A DNA stretch of 64,000 bases from CAG-390 sp045546615 (GCA_045546615.1 JAZQDD010000023.1:62001-126000), one strand, 5' to 3'. Positions 1 through 8,092 are shown, counted from the stretch's first letter. Numbers and translations: made by a program. Notes: a model not told the origin generated them from the letters alone.

Positions 1-768
1 ATAGCCCTCTGCGATCCAAACGCCGGGGCCTGCCTGCGAAATCCAGAACACCGCAAACATAATTACGGCAAAGATCGGAATACCAAGCCACTTGTTGGTA
101 AGTACTGCGTCTATCTTATCACCGACGTTTTTGTCCTTCGTATAGACCTTGCGCACCTCAACGGCGGCTACTATCTTGTTGACGAAGGCAAATCTCTTTC
201 TGTCTGCCACCTCGACTGCCTTTTTGTCGGTAAGGTCGATATCTCCCTGTGTATAGGGGGCGGCCTGCGCCTTGCCCACTGCGGCAACGGCAGCCTCGAC
301 GACCTTGGAAAGACCCTCGGCAGAGGTAGATACGGTGTCGATAACGGGGCATCCGAGCTTTTCGGAAAGCGCGGCGGTATCTATCTTGGTTTCCTTTTTC
401 TTATTAACGTCCGCCTTGTTGAGCGCAACTACTACGGGAATACCAAGCTCAAGTATCTGCGTGGTGAAGAACAGGCTTCGGCTTAAGTTGGTAGCGTCCA
501 CGATGTTAATGATAACGTCGGGATTTTCATTTTTGATATAAGAGCTTGTTACGCTCTCCTCAGAAGTGAACGGCGACATCGAATATGCACCCGGAAGGTC
601 AACGGCTATAAGCTCCGACTCTCCGCTGTAAAAGCTCCTTTTAATTGCGTGCTCCTTTTTTTCAACGGTAACGCCCGCCCAGTTGCCGACCTTTTCGTTT
701 CTGCCCGTCAGCGCGTTGTACATCGTGGTCTTACCGCTATTGGGGTTACCCGTAAGCGCGATTCTCAT
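1..768 (-). CDS. feoB: Ferrous iron transporter FeoB, N-terminal part (cut by window edge)
   Basis: FeoB imports Fe2+ across the cytoplasmic membrane and carries an N-terminal GTPase domain. The visible 256 residues show G1 (GNPNSGKTT, residues 7-15), the G3 region DLPGAYSMS and G4 NKAD, followed by a FeoB-type spacer helix region and the first membrane segment (NKWLGIPIFAVIMF). The rest lies beyond the left edge. The ATG at 766-768 follows a GGAGGGGA ribosome binding site (773-780). feoA lies upstream on the same strand, separated by a hairpin and a palindrome that recurs in the feoA promoter, so feoB may have its own metal-controlled expression. Family assignment is secure. Confidence 0.95.
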   Translation of the reverse strand, partial: MRIALTGNPNSGKTTMYNALTGRNEKVGNWAGVTVEKKEHAIKRSFYSGESELIAVDLPGAYSMSPFTSEESVTSSYIKNENPDVIINIVDATNLSRSLFFTTQILELGIPVVVALNKADVNKKKETKIDTAALSEKLGCPVIDTVSTSAEGLSKVVEAAVAAVGKAQAAPYTQGDIDLTDKKAVEVADRKRFAFVNKIVAAVEVRKVYTKDKNVGDKIDAVLTNKWLGIPIFAVIMFAVFWISQAGPGVWIAEGY

Positions 769-813
769 TGAATCCCCTCCTGAATATATAAATGAAATTT
801 TTAACATTTTGGG

Positions 814-833
814 GAGTTAGTCTTAACTAACTC
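814..833. promoter_or_regulatory. Palindromic operator candidate between feoA and feoB
   Basis: The 16-bp core GTTAGT-N4-ACTAAC (816-831) is flanked by GA/TC, making a 20-bp palindrome 46 bp upstream of the feoB start. The same 6-4-6 palindrome lies in the feoA promoter at 1094-1109. Size and half-site spacing resemble DtxR/MntR/IdeR-type boxes (TTAGG-N4-CCTAA), so an iron-responsive repressor of that family is inferred; a Fur protein is less likely. Confidence 0.65.
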
Positions 834-841
834 TCGGGGTT

Positions 842-869
842 AAAAAAAGCAACCGCGGTTACTTTTTTA
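842..869 (-). terminator. Terminator or attenuator hairpin after feoA
   Basis: Read on the minus strand, a stem of A-run plus GTAAC pairs with GTTGC plus T-run around the CCGCGG centre, overlapping the feoA stop codon. The T-run makes it a plausible intrinsic terminator separating feoA from feoB. Confidence 0.55.
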
Positions 870-1079
870 TATTTCGATGACCTCGGCAAGCTGCTTGTCG
901 ATATTGTATCTTCCGTCCTTGATGGATACGACACAGCCGCCCCTAAGGTGCGACACCACCGTTATCGGCTCTCCGCTATAGCAGCCAAGAGAAAACAGAA
1001 AAGCGTCAAGCTCCTCGTCATCGGTATTTATATTCTTTATGATATATTCCTTGCCTTCTTCGGCTTGTCTAAGATTCAT
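867..1079 (-). CDS. feoA: Ferrous iron transport protein A
   Basis: FeoA is a small cytoplasmic SH3-like protein that supports FeoB. The 70 residues match the usual FeoA length and pattern: an N-terminal strand ending in EEGKEYIIKNI, the central LGCYSGEPITVVSHLRGGCVVSIKDGRYNID, and the C-terminal segment expected to carry the DKQLAEVIEI strand. It sits directly upstream of feoB on the same strand, as in most feo operons. Its promoter overlaps a palindrome shared with the feoA-feoB gap, which points to iron-dependent repression. The ATG follows an AAGGAGATC ribosome binding site. Confidence 0.9.
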   Translation of the reverse strand: MNLRQAEEGKEYIIKNINTDDEELDAFLFSLGCYSGEPITVVSHLRGGCVVSIKDGRYNIDKQLAEVIEI

Positions 1080-1093
1080 AGTGATCTCCTTCG

Positions 1094-1145
1094 GTTAGTT
1101 TCCACTAACTACAGTATATTATACACATTTAACCTCTTTTGTCAA
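1094..1145 (-). promoter_or_regulatory. feoA promoter with overlapping palindromic operator
   Basis: On the minus strand there is a consensus -35 TTGACA (1140-1145), a 16-bp spacer and -10 TATAAT (1118-1123). The palindrome GTTAGT-N4-ACTAAC (1094-1109) lies at or just after the expected transcription start, a typical place for a repressor to block transcription. Confidence 0.8.
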
Positions 1146-1234
1146 TACTTTTTTGAAATTTTTTCAAAAAATTTTTTATAAACCGACTTTTTTCGCAAAG
1201 AAAGCGCGAAATATTAAAAAAAACGCTAAAATGA

Positions 1235-1263
1235 TTGACATAATCCGTTTTTAAAGGTATAAT
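1235..1263 (+). promoter_or_regulatory. tyrS promoter
   Basis: Perfect sigma-A promoter: TTGACA (1235-1240), 17-bp spacer, TATAAT (1258-1263). The leader to the tyrS start is only about 25 nt, leaving no room for a T-box. Confidence 0.9.
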
Positions 1264-1296
1264 AAGCATAATATTAAAATAAGGAAGTTTTTGAAA

Positions 1297-2526
1297 ATGG
1301 CTATGACTATCTATGATGAACTGAAAGCCCGCGGTCTTATCGCACAGGTGACCGACGAGGCGCACATAAGCGATATGATAAATAACGGCAAGGCGGTATT
1401 CTATATCGGCTTTGACCCCACGGCTGACTCCCTTCACGTCGGTCACTTTATGGCTCTCTGCCTTATGAAAAGACTGCAGATGGCAGGCAACAAGCCCGTA
1501 GTCCTCATCGGAGGCGGAACTGCCATGATCGGCGATCCCTCGGGACGCACCGATATGCGTTCTATGATGACGCGCGAGACCATCGAGCATAACTGCGAGT
1601 GCTTCCGCCACCAGATGGAGCGCTTCATTGAGTTTGGCGAGGATAAGGCGATAATGGTAAATAACGCCGATTGGTTGCTCGACCTTAACTACATTGACGT
1701 TCTGCGCGAGGTTGGCGCGTGCTTCTCCGTAAACAATATGCTCCGCGCCGAGTGCTACAAGCAGAGAATGGAAAAGGGACTTTCTTTCCTTGAATTCAAC
1801 TATATGATAATGCAGTCCTACGACTTCTACTATCTGTACCAGAAGTACGGCTGTAATATGCAGTTCGGCGGCAACGATCAGTGGTCCAATATGCTTGGCG
1901 GTACGGAGCTCATCCGCCGCAAGCTCGGCAAGGACGCGCACGCCATGACCATCACTCTGCTTCTCAACTCCGAGGGCAAGAAGATGGGCAAGACCGCGTC
2001 GGGCGCAGTTTGGCTTGACCCCAAGAAGACCACTCCCTACGATTTCTATCAGTATTGGAGAAACGTTGACGATGCCGACGTTCTCAAGTGCATCAGAATG
2101 CTCACCTTCCTTCCCATCGAGCAGATCGAGCAGATGGATTCTTGGGAAGGCAGTCAGCTCAACACCGCAAAAGAGATACTTGCCTTTGAGCTTACCAAGC
2201 TCGTTCACGGCGAGGATGAGGCTAACAAGGCGCAGGCAAGCGCAAAATCCCTCTTTGGCGCGGGCGCGGATGCAGATATTCCCTCTGCAGAGCTTGATGA
2301 CAGCGACCTTAACGAAAACGGCGAGGCTGATATCATCACTATGCTTGTCAAATCGGGACTTACCCCCTCTCGCTCCGAGGCGCGCCGCGCCGTTGAGCAG
2401 GGCGGCGTTACCGTTGACGGAGAAAAGGTCGTAGACGTTAAGGCTACCTTCTCCGCCGATGTTCTCAAGAACGGCGTCCTCCTTCGCAGAGGCAAAAAGG
2501 CGTTCAAGAAGGTTGTAATTAAATAA
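1297..2526 (+). CDS. tyrS: Tyrosyl-tRNA synthetase
   Basis: Charges tRNA-Tyr with tyrosine in the cytoplasm. This class I synthetase shows the HIGH-type motif HVGH (about residues 47-50), the tyrosine-pocket stretch QFGGNDQW, the KMSKS-type motif KMGKT, and a C-terminal S4-like RNA-binding domain (from about residue 345, SRSEARRAVEQGGVTVDGEKV). The length of about 409 residues is normal for bacterial TyrS. A TTG at 1291 is in frame, but the AAGGAAG ribosome binding site at 1281-1287 is correctly spaced only for the ATG at 1297. The gene is monocistronic, with its own promoter and a strong terminator. Confidence 0.95.
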   Translation: MAMTIYDELKARGLIAQVTDEAHISDMINNGKAVFYIGFDPTADSLHVGHFMALCLMKRLQMAGNKPVVLIGGGTAMIGDPSGRTDMRSMMTRETIEHNCECFRHQMERFIEFGEDKAIMVNNADWLLDLNYIDVLREVGACFSVNNMLRAECYKQRMEKGLSFLEFNYMIMQSYDFYYLYQKYGCNMQFGGNDQWSNMLGGTELIRRKLGKDAHAMTITLLLNSEGKKMGKTASGAVWLDPKKTTPYDFYQYWRNVDDADVLKCIRMLTFLPIEQIEQMDSWEGSQLNTAKEILAFELTKLVHGEDEANKAQASAKSLFGAGADADIPSAELDDSDLNENGEADIITMLVKSGLTPSRSEARRAVEQGGVTVDGEKVVDVKATFSADVLKNGVLLRRGKKAFKKVVIK

Positions 2527-2580
2527 AAAGAAAATAAAAAAATGCCCTCTCTTCTCTCCGTTCTTAGCGGAGAAAACACG

Positions 2581-2615
2581 AACACCACCAAGGATTTTTC
2601 TTTGGTGGTGTTTTT
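2581..2615 (+). terminator. tyrS terminator
   Basis: An 11-bp stem AACACCACCAA / TTGGTGGTGTT followed by a T-run, 55 nt after the tyrS stop. Confidence 0.9.
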
Positions 2616-2634
2616 CTATTGGCAGTAGCTTTCA

Positions 2635-2774
2635 CAAAGCCTCCCTCCGAGAGGGAGGGGGACCGCGATAGCGGTGGAAGGAGCCTGCGTGACTTTGGAG
2701 TTTTGATAAGCTTTATGTAACGCGCTCTCCCTCAGTCGCCTTCGGCGCCAGCTCCCTCCCGGAGGGAGCCTTTG
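2635..2774. repeat. Palindromic intergenic repeat (about 140 bp)
   Basis: The ends CAAAGCCTCCCTC and GAGGGAGCCTTTG are imperfect inverted repeats. Inside lie further small hairpins (CTCCGAGAGGGAG, ACCGCGATAGCGGT, GCCTTCGGCGCC, CTCCCTCCCGGAGGGAG). There is no coding potential. A truncated relative of the right end is at 36905-36923. It resembles a non-autonomous repeat family; the rest of the 2616-2940 gap shows nothing else I can assign. Confidence 0.6.
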
Positions 2775-2940
2775 TATATCATTCCTCTGCGGATAGTGGG
2801 TTCGGGCTTCTGCCCGATGGTGCGCGGACTGCCACGCGCTATGCTTGCCCCAGACGCGAGCGTTGGGAAAGCAGAAAAGCTCGAAAGCGAAACGATAGAA
2901 AAATACTACGATTAGTAGAATCTGGTCTATGTTGCGGTTA

Positions 2941-2969
2941 TTGATTTATAATTCAAAACGCTGTATAAT
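2941..2969 (+). promoter_or_regulatory. Promoter of the XRE/TPR regulator gene
   Basis: TTGATT (2941-2946), 17-bp spacer, TATAAT (2964-2969). The short palindrome GACGCGTC (2977-2984) sits at the expected start of transcription and could be an autoregulatory site. Confidence 0.75.
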
Positions 2970-3012
2970 ATACTCAGACGCGTCGGAACAACTTAATTTG
3001 GAGGTTAATACT

Positions 3013-3798
3013 ATGGAATTAATGATTGGTGATAAGCTGAGGAAATTGCGCCGTAACAGAGATTTGACCCAAGAAGAGGTGGCAGCTCATATTGGCATTT
3101 CCTATCAAGCTATCAGCAAGTGGGAACGAGGTGACGGATATCCGGACATCACGATGCTCCCCACACTTGCAAATTATTTTGGTGTATCCGTTGACGAGTT
3201 GATTGGCATGGATGAAATATCTTCCGCAAACAGGCTTGCTGAAATCAATCAGAAATGGCAAGCAAACAGAGCAAAGAGCGCCCACAAAGAAAACGTCGAA
3301 CTCATGCGAAACGCATTGAAAACCTACCCCAATGATGCGTTGTTGCTGATGCAATTGTCGTGTTCACTCGAACGACTTGAGGGTACCGAAAAGGAGAAAA
3401 AGGAGTATTTAAAAGAATCAATTATGCTTCACGAGCAGATTCTAAAACACTGTGACGATTCGGAAATCAGAGGTGCCGCACTTTGTAATCTTTCTGATGC
3501 ATATTACAGATACGGTAATTATGAGAAGGCGGTGGAATACGCTACCAAATTACCGAATTTGTACAAGACAAGAGAAACCGCGTTAGTTCGTATTTTAAAA
3601 GATGATGCCGAAAAAAACGAAGTTGCAAAATCCGCAATAGAACCGTTGGTATGGCTTTTGTCCTATCATTTGACTGCGCTTTCTGAAACCGAAAACGATA
3701 GCAGTCATAAAGAAAAAATAATTAAAATATTGGACATTCTTTTCGAGGGAAATGAGAGCGACTTCATTTCCAGAATTCGTCGAAAAGCATCCAAGTAA
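3013..3798 (+). CDS. XRE-family regulator with C-terminal TPR-like region
   Basis: A 261-residue protein with an N-terminal Cro/CI-type helix-turn-helix (residues about 7-62; LTQEEVAAHIGISYQAISKWERG recognition region), followed by an all-helical region with TPR-like periodicity (about 75-255). The same architecture occurs in the gene at 35257-36312, so these are two paralogous regulators. The start is set at the ATG 3013 because the promoter (2941-2969) lies inside the longer open frame and GGAGG (3000-3004) is 8 nt upstream. No adjacent target gene reveals a signal; a peptide- or protein-sensing role is possible by analogy with other HTH-TPR regulators. Confidence 0.85.
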   Translation: MELMIGDKLRKLRRNRDLTQEEVAAHIGISYQAISKWERGDGYPDITMLPTLANYFGVSVDELIGMDEISSANRLAEINQKWQANRAKSAHKENVELMRNALKTYPNDALLLMQLSCSLERLEGTEKEKKEYLKESIMLHEQILKHCDDSEIRGAALCNLSDAYYRYGNYEKAVEYATKLPNLYKTRETALVRILKDDAEKNEVAKSAIEPLVWLLSYHLTALSETENDSSHKEKIIKILDILFEGNESDFISRIRRKASK

Positions 3799-3803
3799 TT
3801 ACT

Positions 3804-3828
3804 CGCCCCGCCTCGCGGGGCTTTTCTT
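3804..3828 (+). terminator. Terminator after XRE/TPR regulator
   Basis: GCCCCGC / GCGGGGC stem (3805-3811, 3815-3821) followed by TTTTCTTT. Confidence 0.85.
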
Positions 3829-3917
3829 TGTTTCCTGCGTATGAAAAAAGCCAGCACGAAAAAACGTGGTGGCTCATTTCAATTTTACCGCTAATTTTGC
3901 ACGCCTTCGGGCATTTT

Positions 3918-4943
3918 TTATTTCTTTTTATACGCAAGCTCCACAAGCAGCTCACACAGCTCGTCGTAGCTGATGCCGACGGCGGCTGCCTCCTGCGGAA
4001 GCAGAGAGGTCGGTGTCATACCCGGAAGGGCGTTGACCTCAAGACAGTAAAACTCACCGTCCTCGCCGAGTATGAAATCGGCTCTGCCGTACATCTCCAT
4101 GCGGAGCGCGGCAAACGCACGAAGCGCAAGCTCTCCAAGTCTTGCCGTTTCCTCCTCGGTGAGTGGCGCGGGGCAAAGCTCAAGCGTCATTCCGCTTTGA
4201 TACTTGTTCTTATAATCGTAAAAGCCCGATTTCGGTATTATCTCAACGGGGGGAAGCGCACGTCCGTCAAGGACGGCGATCGTAAATTCCCTGCCCTTTA
4301 TCAGCTTTTCTGCAAGGAGAAATCTCTCGTACTTTGCCGCCGCCGATATTGCGGCGGAAAGCTCCTCCTCGGAAAACACACGAGCCACGCCCACACTTGA
4401 GCCGCAGGATGCGGGCTTGATTATGCAGGGGAAGCCTATCTTTTCTGCTATCTCGGCGCTGTTACCGGTTTGCGTGTCGAAATACACCCAATCGGCGTTT
4501 TTAACGCCCGCCTCGGACATGAGACGCTTTGAGATATCCTTATCCATCGACAAGAGCGCACCTATATATCCCGTGCCCGTATACGCCTTGATGCCGTGAC
4601 AATCAAGCGTTGCTTGGAGCTGACCGTTTTCGCCTATCGCGCCGTGGAGCGCGAGGAAAACAACGTCAGCGGCGCGGCAAGCCTCAATAACGCGGGGGCC
4701 TATCGGCTCTTCCCTGCCGCCGCAAGCTGCCTTCACAGCCTCAAGATCGGGCTCGGTGCTGTCAACACGGTAGGTGTACTCCCCGCCTTTTTTAAACTCG
4801 GGAGCGCAGTCAAGTCCGCGATAGAGGTCAACGAGCAAAACCTCGTGACCTGATTTTGAAAGTGATGTGGCGATCAGCGCGCCCGAGGTCAGCGACACGT
4901 CGCGCTCGGGGGAAAGTCCCCCCGCAAGTACAGTTATCTTCAT
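3918..4943 (-). CDS. ddl: D-alanine--D-alanine ligase
   Basis: Makes D-Ala-D-Ala for peptidoglycan precursors, using ATP. The 341-residue ATP-grasp protein shows the N-terminal nucleotide region (LAGGLSPERDVSLTSG), LALHGAIGENGQLQ (about 97-110), the ATP-binding loop KPASCGSSVGV, the substrate-loop stretch FYDYKNKY and the C-terminal metal-binding LEVNALPGMT. The FYDYKNKY loop is of the ordinary D-Ala type; nothing suggests a D-lactate (VanA-like) enzyme. It is the last gene of prmC-cimA-ddl, 12 nt after cimA, with an AAGGAAGG ribosome binding site. Confidence 0.95.
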   Translation of the reverse strand: MKITVLAGGLSPERDVSLTSGALIATSLSKSGHEVLLVDLYRGLDCAPEFKKGGEYTYRVDSTEPDLEAVKAACGGREEPIGPRVIEACRAADVVFLALHGAIGENGQLQATLDCHGIKAYTGTGYIGALLSMDKDISKRLMSEAGVKNADWVYFDTQTGNSAEIAEKIGFPCIIKPASCGSSVGVARVFSEEELSAAISAAAKYERFLLAEKLIKGREFTIAVLDGRALPPVEIIPKSGFYDYKNKYQSGMTLELCPAPLTEEETARLGELALRAFAALRMEMYGRADFILGEDGEFYCLEVNALPGMTPTSLLPQEAAAVGISYDELCELLVELAYKKK

Positions 4944-4955
4944 AAAAAACCTTCC

Positions 4956-6548
4956 TTATTCCGCCCTGCCGGGAAGCGTTCCCGACGTGCGAAGTATGTA
5001 GTATTCAAATGCGTCAAGCAAAGCCTGCCAGCTTGCCTGAATAATATCGGTGGATGCGCCCATAGTGCGCCAGAGCCTCTCCCCGTCGCCCGACTCGACG
5101 AAAACGCGGACGATTGATGCCGATGCGGCACTGTCGTTTGAATCTATCCTTGATTTTATGTCGACCATCTTTATTTTGTCGATATAGGGGAAGAAGCGGC
5201 GGAGCGCGGCGTGCGCGGCAATATCAAGCGCGTTTACAGGGCCGTCACCCTCCGCAACGCGAAGCTCCTCTTCACCGTCAACAGCTATCTTTACGATAGC
5301 GGACCAGTGATTGGGATTGTCCTCGTCAGCCTTTCCGCCAAGCAAGAGCTTGAAATCGCGCAACTCGTACGGCGGCTCTATAATGCCGAGCGTGCGGCAA
5401 ATAAGTAAGAGGAGCGATGCCTCCGAATTTTCATATTGATAGCCCTTTTCCTCGGCGGCGCGGATAGCCTCAAGCACTGTGGTGAGACGCGCATCATCCT
5501 TGTGAACGTCGATTCCAAAGCGGTCAAGTATCTCGGAAACGGCGGCACGCCCCGACAGACCGCTGATAACGAGGTTTCGGCTGTTGCCAACCGCGTCGGG
5601 CGAGATATGCTCAAACGAGCGCGGACGTTTTTTGACCGCATCTATGTGAAGCCCCGCCTTGTGCGTGAAAGCGTGACCGCCAACAAACGGCTCGCTGTCA
5701 TCAAAGCCGAGGTTTGCCGTCTGACATATACCACGCGCTACGCCGGAGAGACGTGCCATATTCTCCTCGGGTATGCAATCGTAGCCAAGCTTTAATTGCA
5801 GTACGGGAAGCACTGTGGAGAGGTTTGCGTTTCCGCAACGCTCACCAATTCCCGAAACCGTGCATTGCGCCTGAAGCGCACCCGCTTTAACGGCGGCAAC
5901 GGTGCAGGCATCTGCCATACCGATGTCGTTGTGGCAATGCACACCCACGCGAGCGGCGGGAATTTCTGCAATAACAGCCGACACGACCTCGCTTACCGTT
6001 TCGGGAAGCATTCCGCCGTTGGTATCACAAAGCGCAAGCGTGTGCGCCCCTGCCTCAAGCGCGGCGCGAAGAACATTCAGCGCATACTCGCTGTCCTCTG
6101 CGTAGCCGTCAAAAAAATGCTCTGCGTCAAATACCACGCGCTTGCCCGCCAAGGTAAGAAACGCTACGGTATCGCGTATCATCGAAAGATTTTCCTCGGG
6201 TGTCGTACCAAGCACCCTTGTGACGTGATAAAGCGAGGATTTGCCAACCACAGCCACCGTGCGATAATCCGACGCGGCAATACGGCAAAGATAGTCCTCG
6301 TCTGCGGCGTGTGAGTCAGCACGGCGCGTGGGGCAAAGCAAGGAAAGCTCCGCACTCCGAAGCTCTACTCGGCTCGGCAACGCCAAAAGCGAATCGTTAC
6401 AGCCATGCCCGTAAAATCCCGTTTCAATACATGATATGCCAAGGGTGTCAAGCATGGATATTATCTTTTCCCTCTCGTAGTCGGAAAAGATAACGCCCGC
6501 GCCCTGCGCTCCCTCACGCAAGGTGGAGTCATATATTTCTATTTTCAT
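4956..6548 (-). CDS. cimA: (R)-citramalate synthase (2-isopropylmalate synthase family)
   Basis: Condenses pyruvate with acetyl-CoA to citramalate, the entry to the threonine-independent isoleucine route. The 530 residues contain the HMGL-type TIM barrel starting with KIEIYDSTLREGAQG, the metal-binding HCHNDIGMA, SGIGERCGNA, and a C-terminal LeuA-dimer regulatory domain that ends VRVFVESGDGERLWRTMGAS. Length and the DSTLREGAQG start match the citramalate synthase family rather than LeuA. The ATG at 6546-6548 is preceded by GTGAGGA, which overlaps the prmC stop, so translation is coupled. A homocitrate-synthase-like activity cannot be excluded by sequence alone. Confidence 0.88.
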   Translation of the reverse strand: MKIEIYDSTLREGAQGAGVIFSDYEREKIISMLDTLGISCIETGFYGHGCNDSLLALPSRVELRSAELSLLCPTRRADSHAADEDYLCRIAASDYRTVAVVGKSSLYHVTRVLGTTPEENLSMIRDTVAFLTLAGKRVVFDAEHFFDGYAEDSEYALNVLRAALEAGAHTLALCDTNGGMLPETVSEVVSAVIAEIPAARVGVHCHNDIGMADACTVAAVKAGALQAQCTVSGIGERCGNANLSTVLPVLQLKLGYDCIPEENMARLSGVARGICQTANLGFDDSEPFVGGHAFTHKAGLHIDAVKKRPRSFEHISPDAVGNSRNLVISGLSGRAAVSEILDRFGIDVHKDDARLTTVLEAIRAAEEKGYQYENSEASLLLLICRTLGIIEPPYELRDFKLLLGGKADEDNPNHWSAIVKIAVDGEEELRVAEGDGPVNALDIAAHAALRRFFPYIDKIKMVDIKSRIDSNDSAASASIVRVFVESGDGERLWRTMGASTDIIQASWQALLDAFEYYILRTSGTLPGRAE

Positions 6549-6559
6549 AGTCAATTTCC

Positions 6560-7375
6560 TCACTTTTTAAGAAGTACCGCACGTTCTATACCCGAAAGGT
6601 CGGGGAAAATCTCGGCTGTATAACCAAGACCGCGTGAAAAATCGGCAACCGAGTGTGCCATGCCGATTCCGACCTCGTAAAGGATAAAACCACCGTCATT
6701 AAGCAGGGCATCGGCTCGGCGGGTAATCGCGCGATAAAAATCATAGCCGTCCTCACCGCCGTCAAGGGCGCGGCGCGGCTCAAAGGCAAGCTCGGGCGCA
6801 AGTGTGTCGACCTCTGCGGCGGCAATGTATGGGGGATTTGATATGATGGCATCAAAACGCTCGCCCATGAGAAGCTCGGGAGAAAGAGCATCGTCAACAC
6901 GCGTGGTAAACCTGTCCGCCACACCGTTGGACTGTGCGTTTGCGGCGGCGGCGGCAAGCGCATGCTCGCTTATATCAACTCCGACGGCGGATACGTCGGG
7001 GCGGCTGTGCAAAACGGATACCGCGATAGCTCCGCTACCCGTGCCGATATCGCAAAACCGCGCACACGGCGGAAGCAGTTTTATTGCTTTCTCAACTATC
7101 GTCTCCGTGTCGGGGCGAGGGATAAGTGTGTCGGCATTAAGAGAAAAAGGCAAGCCAAAAAACTCCCACTCACCGAGGATGTACTGGATAGGCTCTCGTG
7201 TCTCGCGGCGGCAAAGCGCCGCCTCAAGCTCGGGGGAGGAAAAATCCTTATCCCGAGAAAGCAAAAGGTCAGCAAAGGATATACCGCAAAAACGCTCAAA
7301 GAGCAGACGCACTTCAAATTCTGCATCCTCAATTCCCGCACAGGAAAGACGATAAACAGCATCCCGATAAGTCAC
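6560..7375 (-). CDS. prmC: Peptide chain release factor N5-glutamine methyltransferase
   Basis: Methylates the GGQ glutamine of release factors RF1/RF2 with S-adenosylmethionine. The protein has the N-terminal helical domain (LLFERFCGISFADLLLSRD), PIQYILGEWEFFGLPF, the SAM motif DIGTGSGAIAVSVL and the diagnostic NPPY (ISNPPYIA). I chose the GTG at 7373-7375 because GGAGG (7381-7385) is 5 nt upstream; an in-frame ATG at 7385-7387 overlaps that site and has none of its own. It leads the prmC-cimA-ddl operon, 11 nt before cimA. Confidence 0.9.
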   Translation of the reverse strand: MTYRDAVYRLSCAGIEDAEFEVRLLFERFCGISFADLLLSRDKDFSSPELEAALCRRETREPIQYILGEWEFFGLPFSLNADTLIPRPDTETIVEKAIKLLPPCARFCDIGTGSGAIAVSVLHSRPDVSAVGVDISEHALAAAAANAQSNGVADRFTTRVDDALSPELLMGERFDAIISNPPYIAAAEVDTLAPELAFEPRRALDGGEDGYDFYRAITRRADALLNDGGFILYEVGIGMAHSVADFSRGLGYTAEIFPDLSGIERAVLLKK

Positions 7376-7496
7376 AGACGCCTCCATAAAAATAAATATT
7401 CATCATATTTTATCATAAAAAAACCAAAAAATAAATAGTTTTTTATTATAAAATATAGGGAAACAAAAAAATTATTATTTTTTTATAATTTTAATG

Positions 7497-7524
7497 TTGC
7501 AAAATGACAAAAATATGGTATACT
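7497..7524 (+). promoter_or_regulatory. Promoter of the small Cys/Asp-rich membrane protein
   Basis: TTGCAA (7497-7502), 16-bp spacer, TATACT (7519-7524), 33 nt upstream of the start codon. The region 7390-7490 is very AT-rich and shows nothing else I can assign. Confidence 0.65.
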
Positions 7525-7556
7525 GTAATTGATAAATAAAAACGGAGGTAACCGCC

Positions 7557-7796
7557 ATGTATGAAAGAAGATCCGAAAAGCCCAGCTATTTTAAGATAGT
7601 TCTTATCGTAATTGCTGTTGTAGCGGCAATGGCAGCTATCGCAGGCATCATCTGTGCCATTGGCAAGAAGAAGAAGGCAGCCATCTGTGATTGCGATTGC
7701 GACTGTGAATGCGATTGCGACGAGCTTTTCTTCGATGACGAGGATTTCTGCGACGATGTAGAAGTCGAGATCGAGGACGCTGTTGAGGCTGAATAA
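7557..7796 (+). CDS. Small membrane protein with Cys-Asp repeat
   Basis: I do not recognise a family. The 79 residues contain one membrane segment (about 12-36), a KKKK stop-transfer, then a run of alternating Cys and Asp/Glu (CDCDCDCECDCDE, residues 44-56) and a very acidic tail. Lysines directly after the membrane segment suggest the Cys-rich tail is cytoplasmic. Seven cysteines in 22 residues with interspersed acids could bind metal; this is inference. The gene has its own promoter, a strong GGAGG ribosome binding site and its own terminator, so it is almost certainly expressed. Confidence 0.8.
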   Translation: MYERRSEKPSYFKIVLIVIAVVAAMAAIAGIICAIGKKKKAAICDCDCDCECDCDELFFDDEDFCDDVEVEIEDAVEAE

Positions 7797-7801
7797 TTAA
7801 G

Positions 7802-7831
7802 AAAAAAGCTGTGCCGTGGCACAGCTTTTTT
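7802..7831 (+). terminator. Terminator after small membrane protein
   Basis: AAAAAGCTGTGCC / GGCACAGCTTTTTT hairpin right after the stop codon. Confidence 0.92.
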
Positions 7832-7974
7832 ATGTGGACTGCGGAGTTTTCCCCACTTTCCACATAGTTTTCCACATTTTTTATCCACAAATTGCCAAAA
7901 ATCCGCCTCAAAGCGCACTAAAGAGCCAAAAAATCAGAAAAAAAGAAAAAAAGAAGAAAAAATCAAAAAAACAC

Positions 7975-8003
7975 TTGATTTATCATAATTAATGTGATAT
8001 AAT
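7975..8003 (+). promoter_or_regulatory. tRNA-Trp promoter
   Basis: TTGATT (7975-7980), 17-bp spacer, TATAAT (7998-8003), 14 nt before the mature tRNA 5' end. Confidence 0.85.
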
Positions 8004-8016
8004 ACTCATGTTGTAC

Positions 8017-8092
8017 AGGGGTATAGCTCAGTTGGTAGAGTACTGGTCTCCAAAACCATGGGTCGTGGGTTCGAGTCCTTCTGCCCCTGCCA
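8017..8092 (+). tRNA. tRNA-Trp (anticodon CCA)
   Basis: A 76-nt cloverleaf: acceptor AGGGGTA / TGCCCCT, discriminator G, encoded CCA (8090-8092), D arm GCTC/GAGT, anticodon loop CTCCAAA with CCA in the middle, and T loop TTCGAGT. By hand folding, the T stem (GTGGG with CCTTC) has one mismatch and one wobble, and pair 27-43 is C-T. It is otherwise normal and has its own promoter and terminator. Confidence 0.93.

Noticed and set aside
1264..1296. T-box riboswitch upstream of tyrS
   Set aside because: The distance from the perfect promoter to the start codon is about 33 nt, and no T-box sequence or terminator-antiterminator pair is present.
1129..2208. 359-codon open frame on the minus strand opposite tyrS
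   Set aside because: It is a shadow of the GC-rich third positions of tyrS, with no ribosome site and no recognisable domain, and it spans the tyrS promoter region.
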